Source: Blasia pusilla (Eukaryota; Marchantiophyta; Marchantiopsida; Blasiales). From it: DNA of 64,000 nt. The stretch lies in the NCBI GenBank assembly GCA_050084515.1, contig CM114275.1, positions 21,824,001 to 21,888,000 of the forward strand, given 5' to 3'. Every line of letters starts with the position of its first letter. The first letter of the stretch is position 1. A program made the translations under genes and the position numbers. Positions 54,246-64,000 of this stretch are shown one piece after another. The notes below the pieces were generated by a model. The model made no database searches. It was not told the origin of the DNA and saw only the letters and a list, made by a program, of their open reading frames with translations.

Positions 54246-57200
54246 ACCGCAACGTATCCCCTGTGTTGAGCAATGGCAAGATTCTCAAAGGCTGTTGGCA
54301 TAACTCTCCGAAAGAGCTCCTGGCCGAGAACACACCCTCATCCACATCTCTCGGGTCATCAAGGTCCACCACCTCACTAGACTCCCGACTAATTGCTCTT
54401 TGGCAAGTGTGGATCTCGGCCGATAACAGTAAAAATAAGGTGAGAAGGAAGCCAAGGATGCTTGGCGATCGAACATATACCCCATGGCTAACCATGGCAA
54501 ATCGAATATCCCAGTCCCAAGATGCCCTTCAGAGGCCATACTTGCGCAATGCCCTCTTCACCGCCTGAACCACACGCTCACCAAACCATCCGCCTCTAGA
54601 TGATCTCGAGACGTGGTCCGATGATCAATCAACGCCTTGTCACACAAGACCTGAAACTCACCTCAAACTCAGACTGGTCGGTCAAGACTTCACCTGGTGC
54701 ACCAAAATGACTAAGCACTCTATCCGAAACGCATACGCGTTCCCTCACTTGCCTTGTCCGGTAATGCCACCAACTCAATCCACTTGGAGAAGTGCTCCAC
54801 CATCACCAACACATATCGATGATGTCGCATCAATGGTAACGGTCCCGCAAAGTCCACACTCCAACGGTAACCCAACCCCATAATAGGCAAGGGGTGTAAT
54901 TGTGGTGTAGGGGCATTAAATGATGCCTCACCCGGTCACAAACCATACAACGTGACACCAACGGCTGCACCGAGTATGCATGCCACGCCACCAATATCGC
55001 CAAGGAGTAAGCTATATGTACGCTTTACCCCAAAATGTCCCAACTCCTCATGGGCATGTCGCACAATGCGCTCTCTCGAGCCAAATGTGGCACTACTGCA
55101 CTCTACCATCCTCCCCATGCGGAGAATATGTGTTCCTCCAATCGATACGTCTTAGCACGTTGAAGAACACGGTCTCGCTCCTTGGAACTCACTATGCCTG
55201 GCACCCCTCTTTGGTCCGTCAGAGGAACTCCAACACCAACGCATCATCATGAATATCACGCTGATCCGCACCACCATCTCCAACCTTAGGATCTCAAGGT
55301 GGCCATCTACCCTCGACTAGAGTAAGATATCATGTGGTCCTCCATACTAGAGTCCACCCTAACCAACATAAAAGGTGGATGCATGCCAACCTGGAACCAT
55401 CTCCTCATCAACCTCGCCATGCCATCTAGCCCCAGTTGTATCCTCTTGGCTAGTACATGGGTTCCTACTCAACCCATCAAAGATCAAGGTTGGCAACCAG
55501 GTCTATGTACCACCCGAAGTCATACTCTGTAAGATAAGAGCCCACCGTGCAAGCTTCCTGTAAGCTTGTCCGACTCCATCAACCACTTGAGCGGTGGTGA
55601 TCGAGAATAAGGGTAAATCTGTGTGCCAAACAAGTAACGCCTAAAGTGTGCCATGACCACACTCGCCAAGCACTCTCCCTCATATGAACTATAGCGCGAC
55701 TCATTGCATTATTCGAACGACTTGCATAGGCCACCACAAATTCCATGTGCTCATCATCATGTTGTGTCAACACCGCCCAAGTCCCAACCTACTCCAATCG
55801 GTGTGTAATGAAATGGGCCCTCGATAGGTCTCCTCAAGATAGGCGCCGCCACCAACGGGCCTTAAGCTCCCAAAAGCTCTCTCCCGATCATCTCCCAAAG
55901 TGCCACTCTTGATCTGATTTCAGCAATTGGTTCAAAGGCTTTGCCATAGCACTAAATCCCTTCACATACCTTGATAGTAGTTCGCCAATCCCATGAATGC
56001 TCGAACTCTACTCACATCTACCGGACGCGGAATAAGTGCAATAGCCTCCACCTTTGCTTGCTGAACTCCCAAACCACCTGGATAGATCACATGACCTAAG
56101 TACTCAACATCCTCATGGAAGAACTTACACTTTCCTCGGATGCAACGTAGACCATGAGCTTTCAACCGCTCAAACACCATCTGCAAATGTATCGATGCTC
56201 CTCCACCGTGTTACTGAACACCAAGATATCATCAATGTAACACCGAACAAAATCCAACCCTGCTAGGATCCTATCCATCACTCTTTGAAACTCGGCAGTG
56301 CATTCTTCAACCCAAAGGGTAAGAATTTCCACCGGTACAAACAATCCTTGCCATGAGAGTTGACACCCCAAAATCTTTGTCTTGGCCTTGTCACTCTCCC
56401 GAATCGGCAATTGATGGTATCTGCCCAAGATCCAAAGTACTGAAAATCTTTGCCTGTCCCACCACATCAAAGATCTCTCGGTGTAGGCATGGCATATCTA
56501 TCGGCCTTGGTTTGCCGATTGATAGGACGGTAATCTCCACACATCCGCCTATCCGTAGCCGCCATGCATATCCTTTTTAGCAGCATGACGGTGGGTCGAT
56601 GCATACTCTCCATGCGGCAACTCCACTAATCCGGCCTCCAAAAGGTCCAATGTCCTACTCAATCAGGTCCTCTCCATATCACTATATCGGTAGGGACGAC
56701 GGAAGATTGGCGTATCACTAGCCAAATCAATCCGTATACCGGTCCAACCAGAGAACCCAACTCCTTCATGCTAAAGGCAAAACAACTCTTATAAGCACGT
56801 AGGAACTGTGTCAGCGCCGTTTCTCACCTCCCGTAAGCTTGGGCCCAAGTAATGGCTCCCAAGTCTCCTCCACTGGCATACTAGAGGGAGAGGACGATGC
56901 CATTGGTCGCTACGCAACCCCTCACAAGATGATACACCCTTAGCTACACCATCATCTCGAGCAAATAACTCCTCCACCAAAGATGAGCAACCAACTCACA
57001 TGCCCAACCATTACATCCCATTTACTCCAAGGATGCAAAATACTACTCTTTCGCTTTGACCGATGCCTCTACTGGCCCCGGTAGCCATCGAGCTCATTAC
57101 AAGGGTGGAAGATCCACGCATATAGTCCAAGTCGACGCCGCCATACCAAGACTCAAAATCCAAGTCAAACAATTCAGGTCCATGGCCCGACCCAACACAT

Positions 57201-57893
57201 GACGTCGTGAAGCCTCGTAAATAGAAGCAACCATTTGTCACGCCAAGAGTAAATCCCATCGCACGCTCTCTCATCAGCGTTAGGCTCCACCAATCAGAGC
57301 ACATGAGAATCCCATACAAGCCCCGGACCACCTTCCTGTAGGCATGTGACGCGAGAAAACTCACAAATGTGGGTAGTGCCATCCTAGGTCGCCCACACGG
57401 TTCTCCACTGCCATGGGTGACCGATCAATAACCCTCACCACTTGAGAAAGTCGCCCAATATCCAAGATACTATCCACTGTAAGGCGAGGATCCCGCTGCA
57501 CTGCATCATATGCTCGACGTAGAACCTCCCTAGGCAACAAGTTTGTCCACCACAAGCGTGGACGATGTGCACGCGAGCCAACTCGGCCGCATCCAACAAC
57601 ACCGCTGGTCCAATCAAGACCGCACCTCATGAACACTCGCCATCATCCGGTCCGAGTGTCACTCAACAATGGAACATTCTCCGAATGTAAGCTAGAGCAC
57701 GTGCTCGATGAACTCAAGATGTCGAACACCCGTAACATCTCTCAAAACAATCGAGACCTAGGGTCATGTAATCCCTCACCACGACCAAAGTGTATGACCG
57801 ACATGGCCATCCAAAGAATCACCAAATCCACAGGACCAACCCTCTCAAGGTCCTGCGCCCCCAACAATGCAATGTGTGATGGTAAAGCACGCT
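54205..57893 (-). pseudogene. PHD-finger gypsy copy 2: RT, RNase H, integrase, pre-RT
   Basis: 56470-56162 carries the RT palm (GRYHQLPIRESDKAKT) and an intact catalytic FVRCYIDDILVFSN. 56186-55962 has the thumb (FFHEDVEYLGHVIYPGGLGV). RNase H follows at 55773-55579, integrase zinc-binding text (HEELGHFGVKRTYSLL) at 55118-54936, and core/C-terminal text at 54539-54205. 57957-57361 is the pre-RT/protease region without a clear active site. Many one-base deletions relative to copy 1 scatter the frames. The element is split at 57893 by the plus-strand element and resumes at 62264. Confidence 0.85.
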
Positions 57894-59164
57894 GTCGTAT
57901 AGTAAAATCAACCAGTGTGTAAACTCCTTCGTCATTAAGTGTTAGATAGAGTTTCATTAGTATTAAGTAAATTGGCTTAGAAAAAGGAGATTCTTATGTT
58001 TAAACCTCTTTATGGTGCCTCTTTTATGTGGGCCCAACTTTAGGAAAATGAGGTAATAAATAAAAGATGACTTTATAAAAGTAAAGTAGTTGCTTTAATA
58101 AAAAGAAAAAGTAGTCTTGGTTGGTGGCTAGGTTAGTTGGGGTAATTTGAAAAATATCATGTGGGTAAAAGAGGATATTTTAGAAGAGATAAGAGGAAAT
58201 CTACTTGTGTCAAAATGTGATTGGCTAAGCCTTGAGAGGAAGCCATGTGGCACAAGATAAGATAAGCTCTATTTTGTACTCTTGTGGATCCCTTGTGAGT
58301 ATATAAAGAGGAGGGACCTTCAAGGGTTCAGCACCTTCTATTCCACATCTTGAGTCTCTCGCGTCTCTCTTGAGTGTATGGCTTTGGGATTGCTTGCTCT
58401 TCTAATGAGAGTGGATCACCCCTCTTGGTAGAGTAACTTGACCATAGTCTAACCTTCGAGAGATTTCTAGAGTGTAGTGTGTATGTGTGTGTGTGTGGAG
58501 ATGAGAGGTTTGTGACCTTAGAGGAGTTTAGTCATACTGAAATAGCGGATGTTTTGGCTTGTTACTTTCCCAATGAGAGTGGATTACCCCTATTGGGAGA
58601 ATAACTCCGCCAAAACCCATTCTTGAGGAGAGTAGAGAATGTCTAGCAAGCATGGATAGGGGCGGAGCACGAGTTGTGCCCGACTTTCCTTTCCTCAATC
58701 CATACCATGTCAAGGTACTCTTTGTAGATAGGCACGGGTATTTAGTTTATCACTTTGGGGAGGCGTTCATGAACCGGGTCATGCAATCTCCAACTCCGGT
58801 AATCCTTCTTATCGTCACATATGGAAGGACATGGGATTGTACTTTGTATGTCCTTATATAGTGATCCATGGATGTCAATAGGCCTGCTCAAGTAGGGTTT
58901 AACACTAGTTGTGCTATCTTCCTCGTGTACAAGCGTAAAATAGTCTATAGGGATTTTATAGTTAGGAATTTTGGGGTCCGATGTTACGAAGAAGTGATCG
59001 CCTCGGCACTTCCATTTGTGATACCTGTCGTGAGAGAATGGAGAGTGTACATCATAATTTTGTATTGAAAAAGGAGAACTTGTTAGAGAGTTCACCTTGC
59101 ATCAACCGTATCTACCGCAGCTAGAAGGCCCGCCCTTGCTCGAAGAAAGGCTCTCGACACGACA
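57894..59164 (+). mobile_element. 5' LTR of family P gypsy element, about 1.27 kb
   Basis: It ends CTCGACACGACA, with a primer-site-like sequence 2 nt later. TATATAAAG at 58300-58308 is a good TATA box. About 55 bp (AATGAGAGTGGATYACCCCT) is duplicated within the LTR at 58400 and 58573. The start near 57894 is inferred from alignment with the inverted copy ending at 52520; a TG at 57940 is an alternative. Confidence 0.75.
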
Positions 59165-59166
59165 AA

Positions 59167-59184
59167 TGGTGCTTCCACTGAGAG
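59167..59184 (+). other. Primer-binding site of family P
   Basis: TGGTGCTTCCACTGAGAG starts with the expected TGG 2 nt after the LTR. I did not assign the tRNA. It differs from the initiator-Met site of the chromovirus. Confidence 0.65.
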
Positions 59185-59203
59185 CTCTTTGAGGCGGTAG
59201 ATT

Positions 59204-59884
59204 GTGTTTGCAAGTTGGAGTCTTAACAAGATGACTACTTTTGGGAGTACTTCATCAATGGGAACTGAGGGAGCTGAGGATCTTCTCCGAACTTTGACAA
59301 CACTGCTGAGCCAACAAGGAGGAGTTCACATCGGAGAGCAAAGATCAACAAGGGCTCTCCAAGCGATTATAAAGAAGTTGGGGAGATTTGATGGCAGGAA
59401 CATCACCAAGTATGTTCGAGAGTACGTCTGTGAGATGGAGGTAAACCGTGTACCCGAAGGTGATATGGTGTCAAGTTTTGAGTTAGCTGTAATACCAGAG
59501 ATCCGTAGTCAAGTAAAGAAGTTGAGAGCAGAAAATCCAACCTCATGGGAGGAGTACAACGATTCTTTGAAAGGAGAATTCTTCGATGATGATGTGGATC
59601 GGGTGACTAAGAGGAGTTTTCTAGAATAGATAGAGCAACGTCCAGGGAAGGGAATGACTCCAAATGAGTTGTTGCGTGAGTTTGAGAAGCGGTTTTTTCA
59701 GATTTCTCCTTCTGAAAGGGCAACTCTAGACTTGAGGAAAACCGAGTTATTCCTTGAGGCGGCAGATGAGAACTTGGAGGACAAGCTTTTCATAATGTTG
59801 GCGGACAAGAATGAAGAAGGAGGTGTCGTGAGAATTGGAAGAAAGTGGAAGAAGTTGCTATCCTCACAAAGCAAAGTCAAGTAG
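59204..59884 (+). pseudogene. Family P gag, capsid region
   Basis: 59204-59629 (best start the internal Met at about 59231, MTTFGSTSS) and 59654-59884 are in one frame split by TAG at 59627. Text such as KKLGRFDGRNITKYVREYVC and LREFEKRFFQISPSERATL fits a capsid fold. The stop could be read through or be a mutation; there is no readthrough signal. Confidence 0.7.
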
Positions 59885-61520
59885 AGGTAGAACCGTAGTA
59901 TTCAAGTCGGAGGTATCAATTTCAAATCCATTGCCTAAGCCCATGCCAGCAAAGCTTGAAGATTCTACCATTGATGAGTTGGTGAAAGGTTTGAGAGAGT
60001 TGAGAGTAGAAATGGCTGAGCTTAAACTTGATAGGAATCCTAGTGTTGGTGCTCCTTCAACAAGTAAGAACTTTGTGAGAAGATGTATATGGTGTGATAG
60101 TGTTGAGCATCAACGTCGAGAATGTGAGGAATTTTCAGAAGCTCTTAGAAATGGAATAGTAAACTTCAAAGATGGGAAGATTCATTCAACACAGACTAGT
60201 ATGCCGTTGAATACCAACTTTGGTAGAGGAGGTATGAAAGGCTTAGTGAGAAGTCAAGTAGGAGTTGCCACTACGACATTAGATTATGATACCTTTGCAG
60301 TAAAAATAGAAGCGCCTATTGTATCTGTAGCTAAAAGTGAATCATTAGAATTTCCTCGAGAAGTGATGATACGAGGGGCAGAGACTATCCGTCATCTGAC
60401 TGGATGGGATGATCCAGTGGAAGCTGGGTGTGTTAAAGCATACCTAGCACAAGAGAAACATGTGAGTTGGCAAGATGCTAGTGTGGAGGAGAAGAGGAGA
60501 CGCGACAATGATGGTGCTGATCTCGAGGAAGCTGCAAGAAGAGCGAGGACCGTAAGAAGGAAAGGGCAACTAGAGGCGCAACCATCAAGAGAAGAAGGGC
60601 CTTCTACATCTGAATCTATGATGGATTCTCAAATGAAAGAAGGTGGAATGAAGGAGAAAGAATCAAGGTCTTCCCAGAAGACCAAGGGTAAGACTCCTAC
60701 ATACAAGTTGCAGTCTGATATAGAGACAAGCACGAATTTAAAGGAGATTCTTGAGGAGAGGATTTTGGATGCAAAAATAGAGTTTTCTTTGAGGGAAGTC
60801 TTGGGCATAGCCAAACGTGACTTTCATGAGTTGATCATAGATGTGATCAAAAGGAAGAGGCAGATGGCTGTAGATATGGTGATGGTGAGAGCTTTGGATA
60901 CTGACATCACAGAAGAAGAAGATGAAGAGCTTTGCCAAGTGTTTGGACAAAAGCTTGACTTACGGGGAAAAGAGGCGAGAGTAGGAGAAGCCTTGACAGA
61001 ACGAAGTGAAGGAAGGCATAATGGTGGACACTATTCTCGATCATATTGGGCGCGTGCAACGACGGAGGCTAGAGTTCGACTTGGCTCTCTTCAAGAGTCA
61101 GTTCTGGCTCTCGTTGATCATGGTTCGGAGATCAACATCATGTCGCGAAGTGTGTACGACAAAGGGATGTGGCCAATTGATACAGGGCATGGATGGGTAC
61201 TACGAGCGGCTAACAACCAAAAAGGTGAACTCTATGGTGCTTGTCCATCCGTCAAAACTTGTATCGGAGATGTGTTGATTGAGCAAAATTTCTTTGTTCA
61301 GAATGGAGCTGCTTATCCTGTGATTCTTGGGCAACCTTACATCACAGCATCTAGAATGGAGACCAAAGTCATGGATGATGGGTCTCATTTTGCCCGTATT
61401 AGAAGTCAGGATGGAACAAGATCAGTTCAATTCCTTACTATACGAGTAGGTCATGAAAGGAATAGAGAGAAGTTGAGAGATGGTCCTATGAAGGTAGAGA
61501 AAGAGTTTTCGGATTTTTAG
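59835..61520 (+). CDS. Family P nucleocapsid-protease ORF, 561 codons
   Basis: It overlaps the end of gag by 50 bp in a different frame, a possible -1/+1 frameshift site or a mutation. A zinc knuckle CIWCDSVEHQRREC lies at residues 84-97 (CX2CX4HX4C). Charged coiled-coil-like sequence occupies about 200-380. A retropepsin-like domain begins with LALVDHGSEINIMS near residue 425 and continues with CIGDVLIEQNFFV, YPVILGQPYI and FARIRSQDG. The active-site triplet is DHG instead of DSG/DTG. It remains open for its full length, the best-preserved retroelement frame here. Confidence 0.75.
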   Translation: MEESGRSCYPHKAKSSRGRTVVFKSEVSISNPLPKPMPAKLEDSTIDELVKGLRELRVEMAELKLDRNPSVGAPSTSKNFVRRCIWCDSVEHQRRECEEFSEALRNGIVNFKDGKIHSTQTSMPLNTNFGRGGMKGLVRSQVGVATTTLDYDTFAVKIEAPIVSVAKSESLEFPREVMIRGAETIRHLTGWDDPVEAGCVKAYLAQEKHVSWQDASVEEKRRRDNDGADLEEAARRARTVRRKGQLEAQPSREEGPSTSESMMDSQMKEGGMKEKESRSSQKTKGKTPTYKLQSDIETSTNLKEILEERILDAKIEFSLREVLGIAKRDFHELIIDVIKRKRQMAVDMVMVRALDTDITEEEDEELCQVFGQKLDLRGKEARVGEALTERSEGRHNGGHYSRSYWARATTEARVRLGSLQESVLALVDHGSEINIMSRSVYDKGMWPIDTGHGWVLRAANNQKGELYGACPSVKTCIGDVLIEQNFFVQNGAAYPVILGQPYITASRMETKVMDDGSHFARIRSQDGTRSVQFLTIRVGHERNREKLRDGPMKVEKEFSDF

Positions 61521-61600
61521 TTAGCACTCCTATAGAGCGGGAATATGGGAGTGCAGAGAAAAGAAAGAGTCTTCCGCTAGTAGAGGGGGAAGAATCATAT

Positions 61601-62247
61601 ATGTTTAGGTGTGGGTTTTCTCAATGTTTTTCTTCGTGGTCTAGTAGATTCCAAATGATGAAAGAAATGAATGAAAAGAAAAGACGTTTTATGAAAAAAA
61701 AGGAGGGTTTGTTAAAATGTGAGGGTGTTCTATTAGATGAAGAGTTCATTAGTGGGATGTATGAAGAAGAGGGTTTTGGAGATAGTCTTGAAGAAGTGTT
61801 TACCCATATGAACACCGATTCGCTGGATACAAGTGTGATTACAATTCACTCGCGTGAGTTGCATGAAGAGATATCAAAGTTCATGGAAGGAGGAAATGAA
61901 TATGAATCTACGGAGAAGGAAGCGGATGGGCACGGGTTTGAGTCTGACGAACATCCCATGGAGGCACAAGTGCACACAAAATACAAGACAGTGGCCCGGA
62001 AGGTGAAACCAATGGCTATTCAACTACCAGAGGGTTGTGGGAGACAAGTAGAACGTGCATCAATGGAGCCAAGTTTGCGGGATGTCAAGAAGATAGGACA
62101 CAAGTTCACAGAAGAGACGCTAGATCGTCTGCAAATCGGAGGGGATGAGTTTCTCACAGAAATTGAAAGAAAATGCTTTCGGGAGATGTTAAGGAGACAT
62201 GGTAAGGCTTTCTCTTTTACTACACAAGAAATTGGTTGTGTAGACAC
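61601..62247 (+). pseudogene. Family P pre-RT region, cut off before RT
   Basis: KKIGHKFTEETLDRLQIGG and RRHGKAFSFTTQEIGCVD are linker sequence that in gypsy elements leads straight into RT. At 62247 the match ends at a small hairpin and antisense PHD-gypsy sequence follows, so RT, RNase H, integrase and the 3' LTR are absent. Confidence 0.8.
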
Positions 62248-62274
62248 GGGGCTCGACCCTCCTGGTCGAGCCCC
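62248..62274. repeat. 11-bp hairpin at the element junction
   Basis: GGGGCTCGACC and GGTCGAGCCCC pair perfectly around CTCCT, exactly where the plus-strand element breaks off. Confidence 0.9.
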
Positions 62275-64000
62275 AGAAATAAATCTCACAGGAACTTGGC
62301 TCATACGTCCATCCCAGGACTGCCAACCTGGTCTATAAGACGCATTTATCTCACCCGAAGAATCCATCGAAAAACCCATCGGGTACAACATCGCTCCTCC
62401 AACTAGTACATCATACGACTCGGTGATGTGACTACCGCAGATACTCCCAACCAGGAGCTATCGGTCCACATGATCCTGGTCTCAACAAAGAAAAAACTTC
62501 TCCGTGTCATGAATTGAGACCTATCATTGGCTCCTCCAAGTGATGTTTGAATCTGGAATGGGCAAGGCTCAAGCTCGACCTCCGAATACCCAAACCAATA
62601 CATGCCGCTTTCCCAACATCAAAGGTCGGGCACTGAGTCTAACAAGACTCTATCTGGTCTATACCCCTGTCTTGCACGACTCACCAATCGGAAGATCCCA
62701 CCGGTTGTCCAACATACATACACCAAGTGTAAGCCTCTCACGATCAATGGTGGCCGGGCCGGGTAATGCATCCATCTTCGCCGCCGCCGCCGCAAGTAGC
62801 AGCACCGGGTACTCAATGCTACTCCCGACATAGAGGGTCGCTCCACCGCAACATCCTCATCCACCTCAACACGTGTAGCAAGAAACACCCCACGTTCACA
62901 CAATGTGGTCGCGAAGCTGAAATACATGAGCTAAGTCAACTCCTAAAGCCATCACCTCGTGGCCGAAAACAATGGGGATCCCAACACATCGAAGTTGCCA
63001 TCCGTCATCGATGGATCTTTGCATCCGTGTCTACTATACGCGATGTAGATGCCTCGATCCCCCCACTGCCGGCTCAATAGGCTACGAGGAACCATGGATG
63101 GAGTCCTAAGCACCTCAGACAACAAGAATGACTGGGAAGCCTAGCCCGCCTCCCAGCCTCACCCCCTCTGTGGGTCCAACTCACAAGAGCACCACGTGGC
63201 TCGATGCTCGAGTGGCTCCTCTCAGAATCGCGGTGATGCCTCAACTTTGTCCGCACTCGCCATATAAGAGAGATCATCCCTCCATAAGAGGTGGAAGCCC
63301 TTGCTCCCGAACCTGATCTATCTTTGGATACCACCATAGTAGCAAACTTCTGCTCCAACTGCTCAATCTGGTTGCCATAGCCGACTCTGTCGAGTGGTAG
63401 GGGTAGCCACCGTAGGCTCTCCAACCACCTGGTCCACCTCTACCACCCCTACCACCTCTACCACCTCGGCCTCTTGGAGCTACTCCACCACGGCCACGGC
63501 CCCGATCTCAACTCGGATGAAGATCAAAGCAACGCTCTCGAGGATGACCTAGTCTCCCGCAATGATCACACTGAGTTGGGGCCGATCGAGGCCCATCCTC
63601 CAAAGTCCGTCTCCCATCCTCTTGGGGACAAAACTTCCTAACATGATCACCTCCACATGTCCAATATGACTGCCCCTTGCTACGGGCAGCAAATGAAGGC
63701 AATGGTCTCTGCACAAATGTCCCTCTAGGACTTGGCGAGGTCGCGTGTACCCCCACGACTCCACTACTACTACCACCACCACCACCACTACTACGAGACT
63801 GTGAGGTGGGCGGCTGAACACGAAGTAGTAGTTGTATCCCTACTGAATCGGATGTCACCACTCTCTCCTTCACCATGTTAAGCTCAATCTTCTCGAGATA
63901 GAGCAAACACATGGGTCAATGTGGGTGAATCATCACTCATAAGAGTAGCATCACGTACCCCTCCGGCGTAAATCTCTGTCCAAGATCCCATACCAAATCG
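62264..64000 (-). pseudogene. PHD-finger gypsy copy 2: gag/nucleocapsid part
   Basis: 63912-63508 carries two zinc knuckles, CGGDHVRKFC (first Cys pair imperfect) and CDHCGRLGHPRERC (CX2CX4HX4C), behind a Gly/Ser run encoded by a CCACCA repeat. 63424-63074 and 62927-62400 continue with broken linker/protease text. The gag start and the 5' LTR are to the right of the window. The orientation and family match 53661-57893, so the two blocks are one element split by the plus-strand insertion. Confidence 0.7.

Overview
This window looks like nuclear DNA from a land plant. One clean housekeeping gene, translation elongation factor 1-alpha (12384-13733, intact, intronless coding region), sits in a sea of nested and broken transposable elements. 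Ty3/gypsy retrotransposons with an initiator-Met tRNA primer site, a Helitron-type helicase, a BED/hAT transposase and SWIM-domain transposase genes are all plant-like. Several element types would fit a bryophyte, lycophyte or fern better than a flowering plant, but the sequence alone does not settle that.

Layout. 1-4630: an LTR end (plus strand), a coiled-coil ORF, an RNase H/integrase fragment (minus) and a 3' LTR. 4631-10504: an almost full-length but decayed chromodomain Ty3/gypsy element on the minus strand, with polypurine tract, primer site and 5' LTR. 10505-13760: AT-rich spacer and the EF1A gene. 13969-21276: a minus-strand Helitron helicase/Rep remnant split by a plus-strand gag-bearing insertion (about 14600-17990). 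21277-23881: the 3' half of a gypsy element whose polyprotein ends in a PHD finger. 23882-25657: a junction built of 100 bp of filler DNA, an LTR piece and an inverted copy of the 15.2-16.6 kb segment. 25658-29480: a multi-exon gene of unknown function whose introns are full of a palindromic motif. 30228-31760: a second gag copy. 32103-35336 (minus) and 38248-40758 (plus): two head-to-head copies of a SWIM/MULE-like transposase gene, also with palindromes in their introns. Between them lie a chromovirus LTR with primer site (35337-36491) and a 1-kb terminal-inverted-repeat element with one ORF (37246-38236). 41938-43969: a hAT transposase relic. 44159-48524: minus-strand exons with EDM2-like PHD and BRCT-like modules and two long GA microsatellites. 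51061-64000: a second, larger PHD-finger gypsy copy (minus), interrupted by a plus-strand gypsy element with a 1.27-kb LTR.

The most notable signals are: (i) a Ty3/gypsy family carrying a canonical C4HC3 PHD finger at the integrase C-terminus in two independent copies, beside another gypsy family carrying the usual chromodomain; (ii) a palindromic motif of about 26 bp (core CAACCCGTCGG / CCGACGGGTTG), present more than 25 times and concentrated in the introns of two transposase-like or unknown gene families, once as a strict 64-bp tandem array; (iii) repeated repair scars (hairpins, direct repeats, templated filler) exactly at element junctions. Apart from EF1A and the 215-codon ORF at 37452-38099, nearly every coding region shows stops, frameshifts or truncation.
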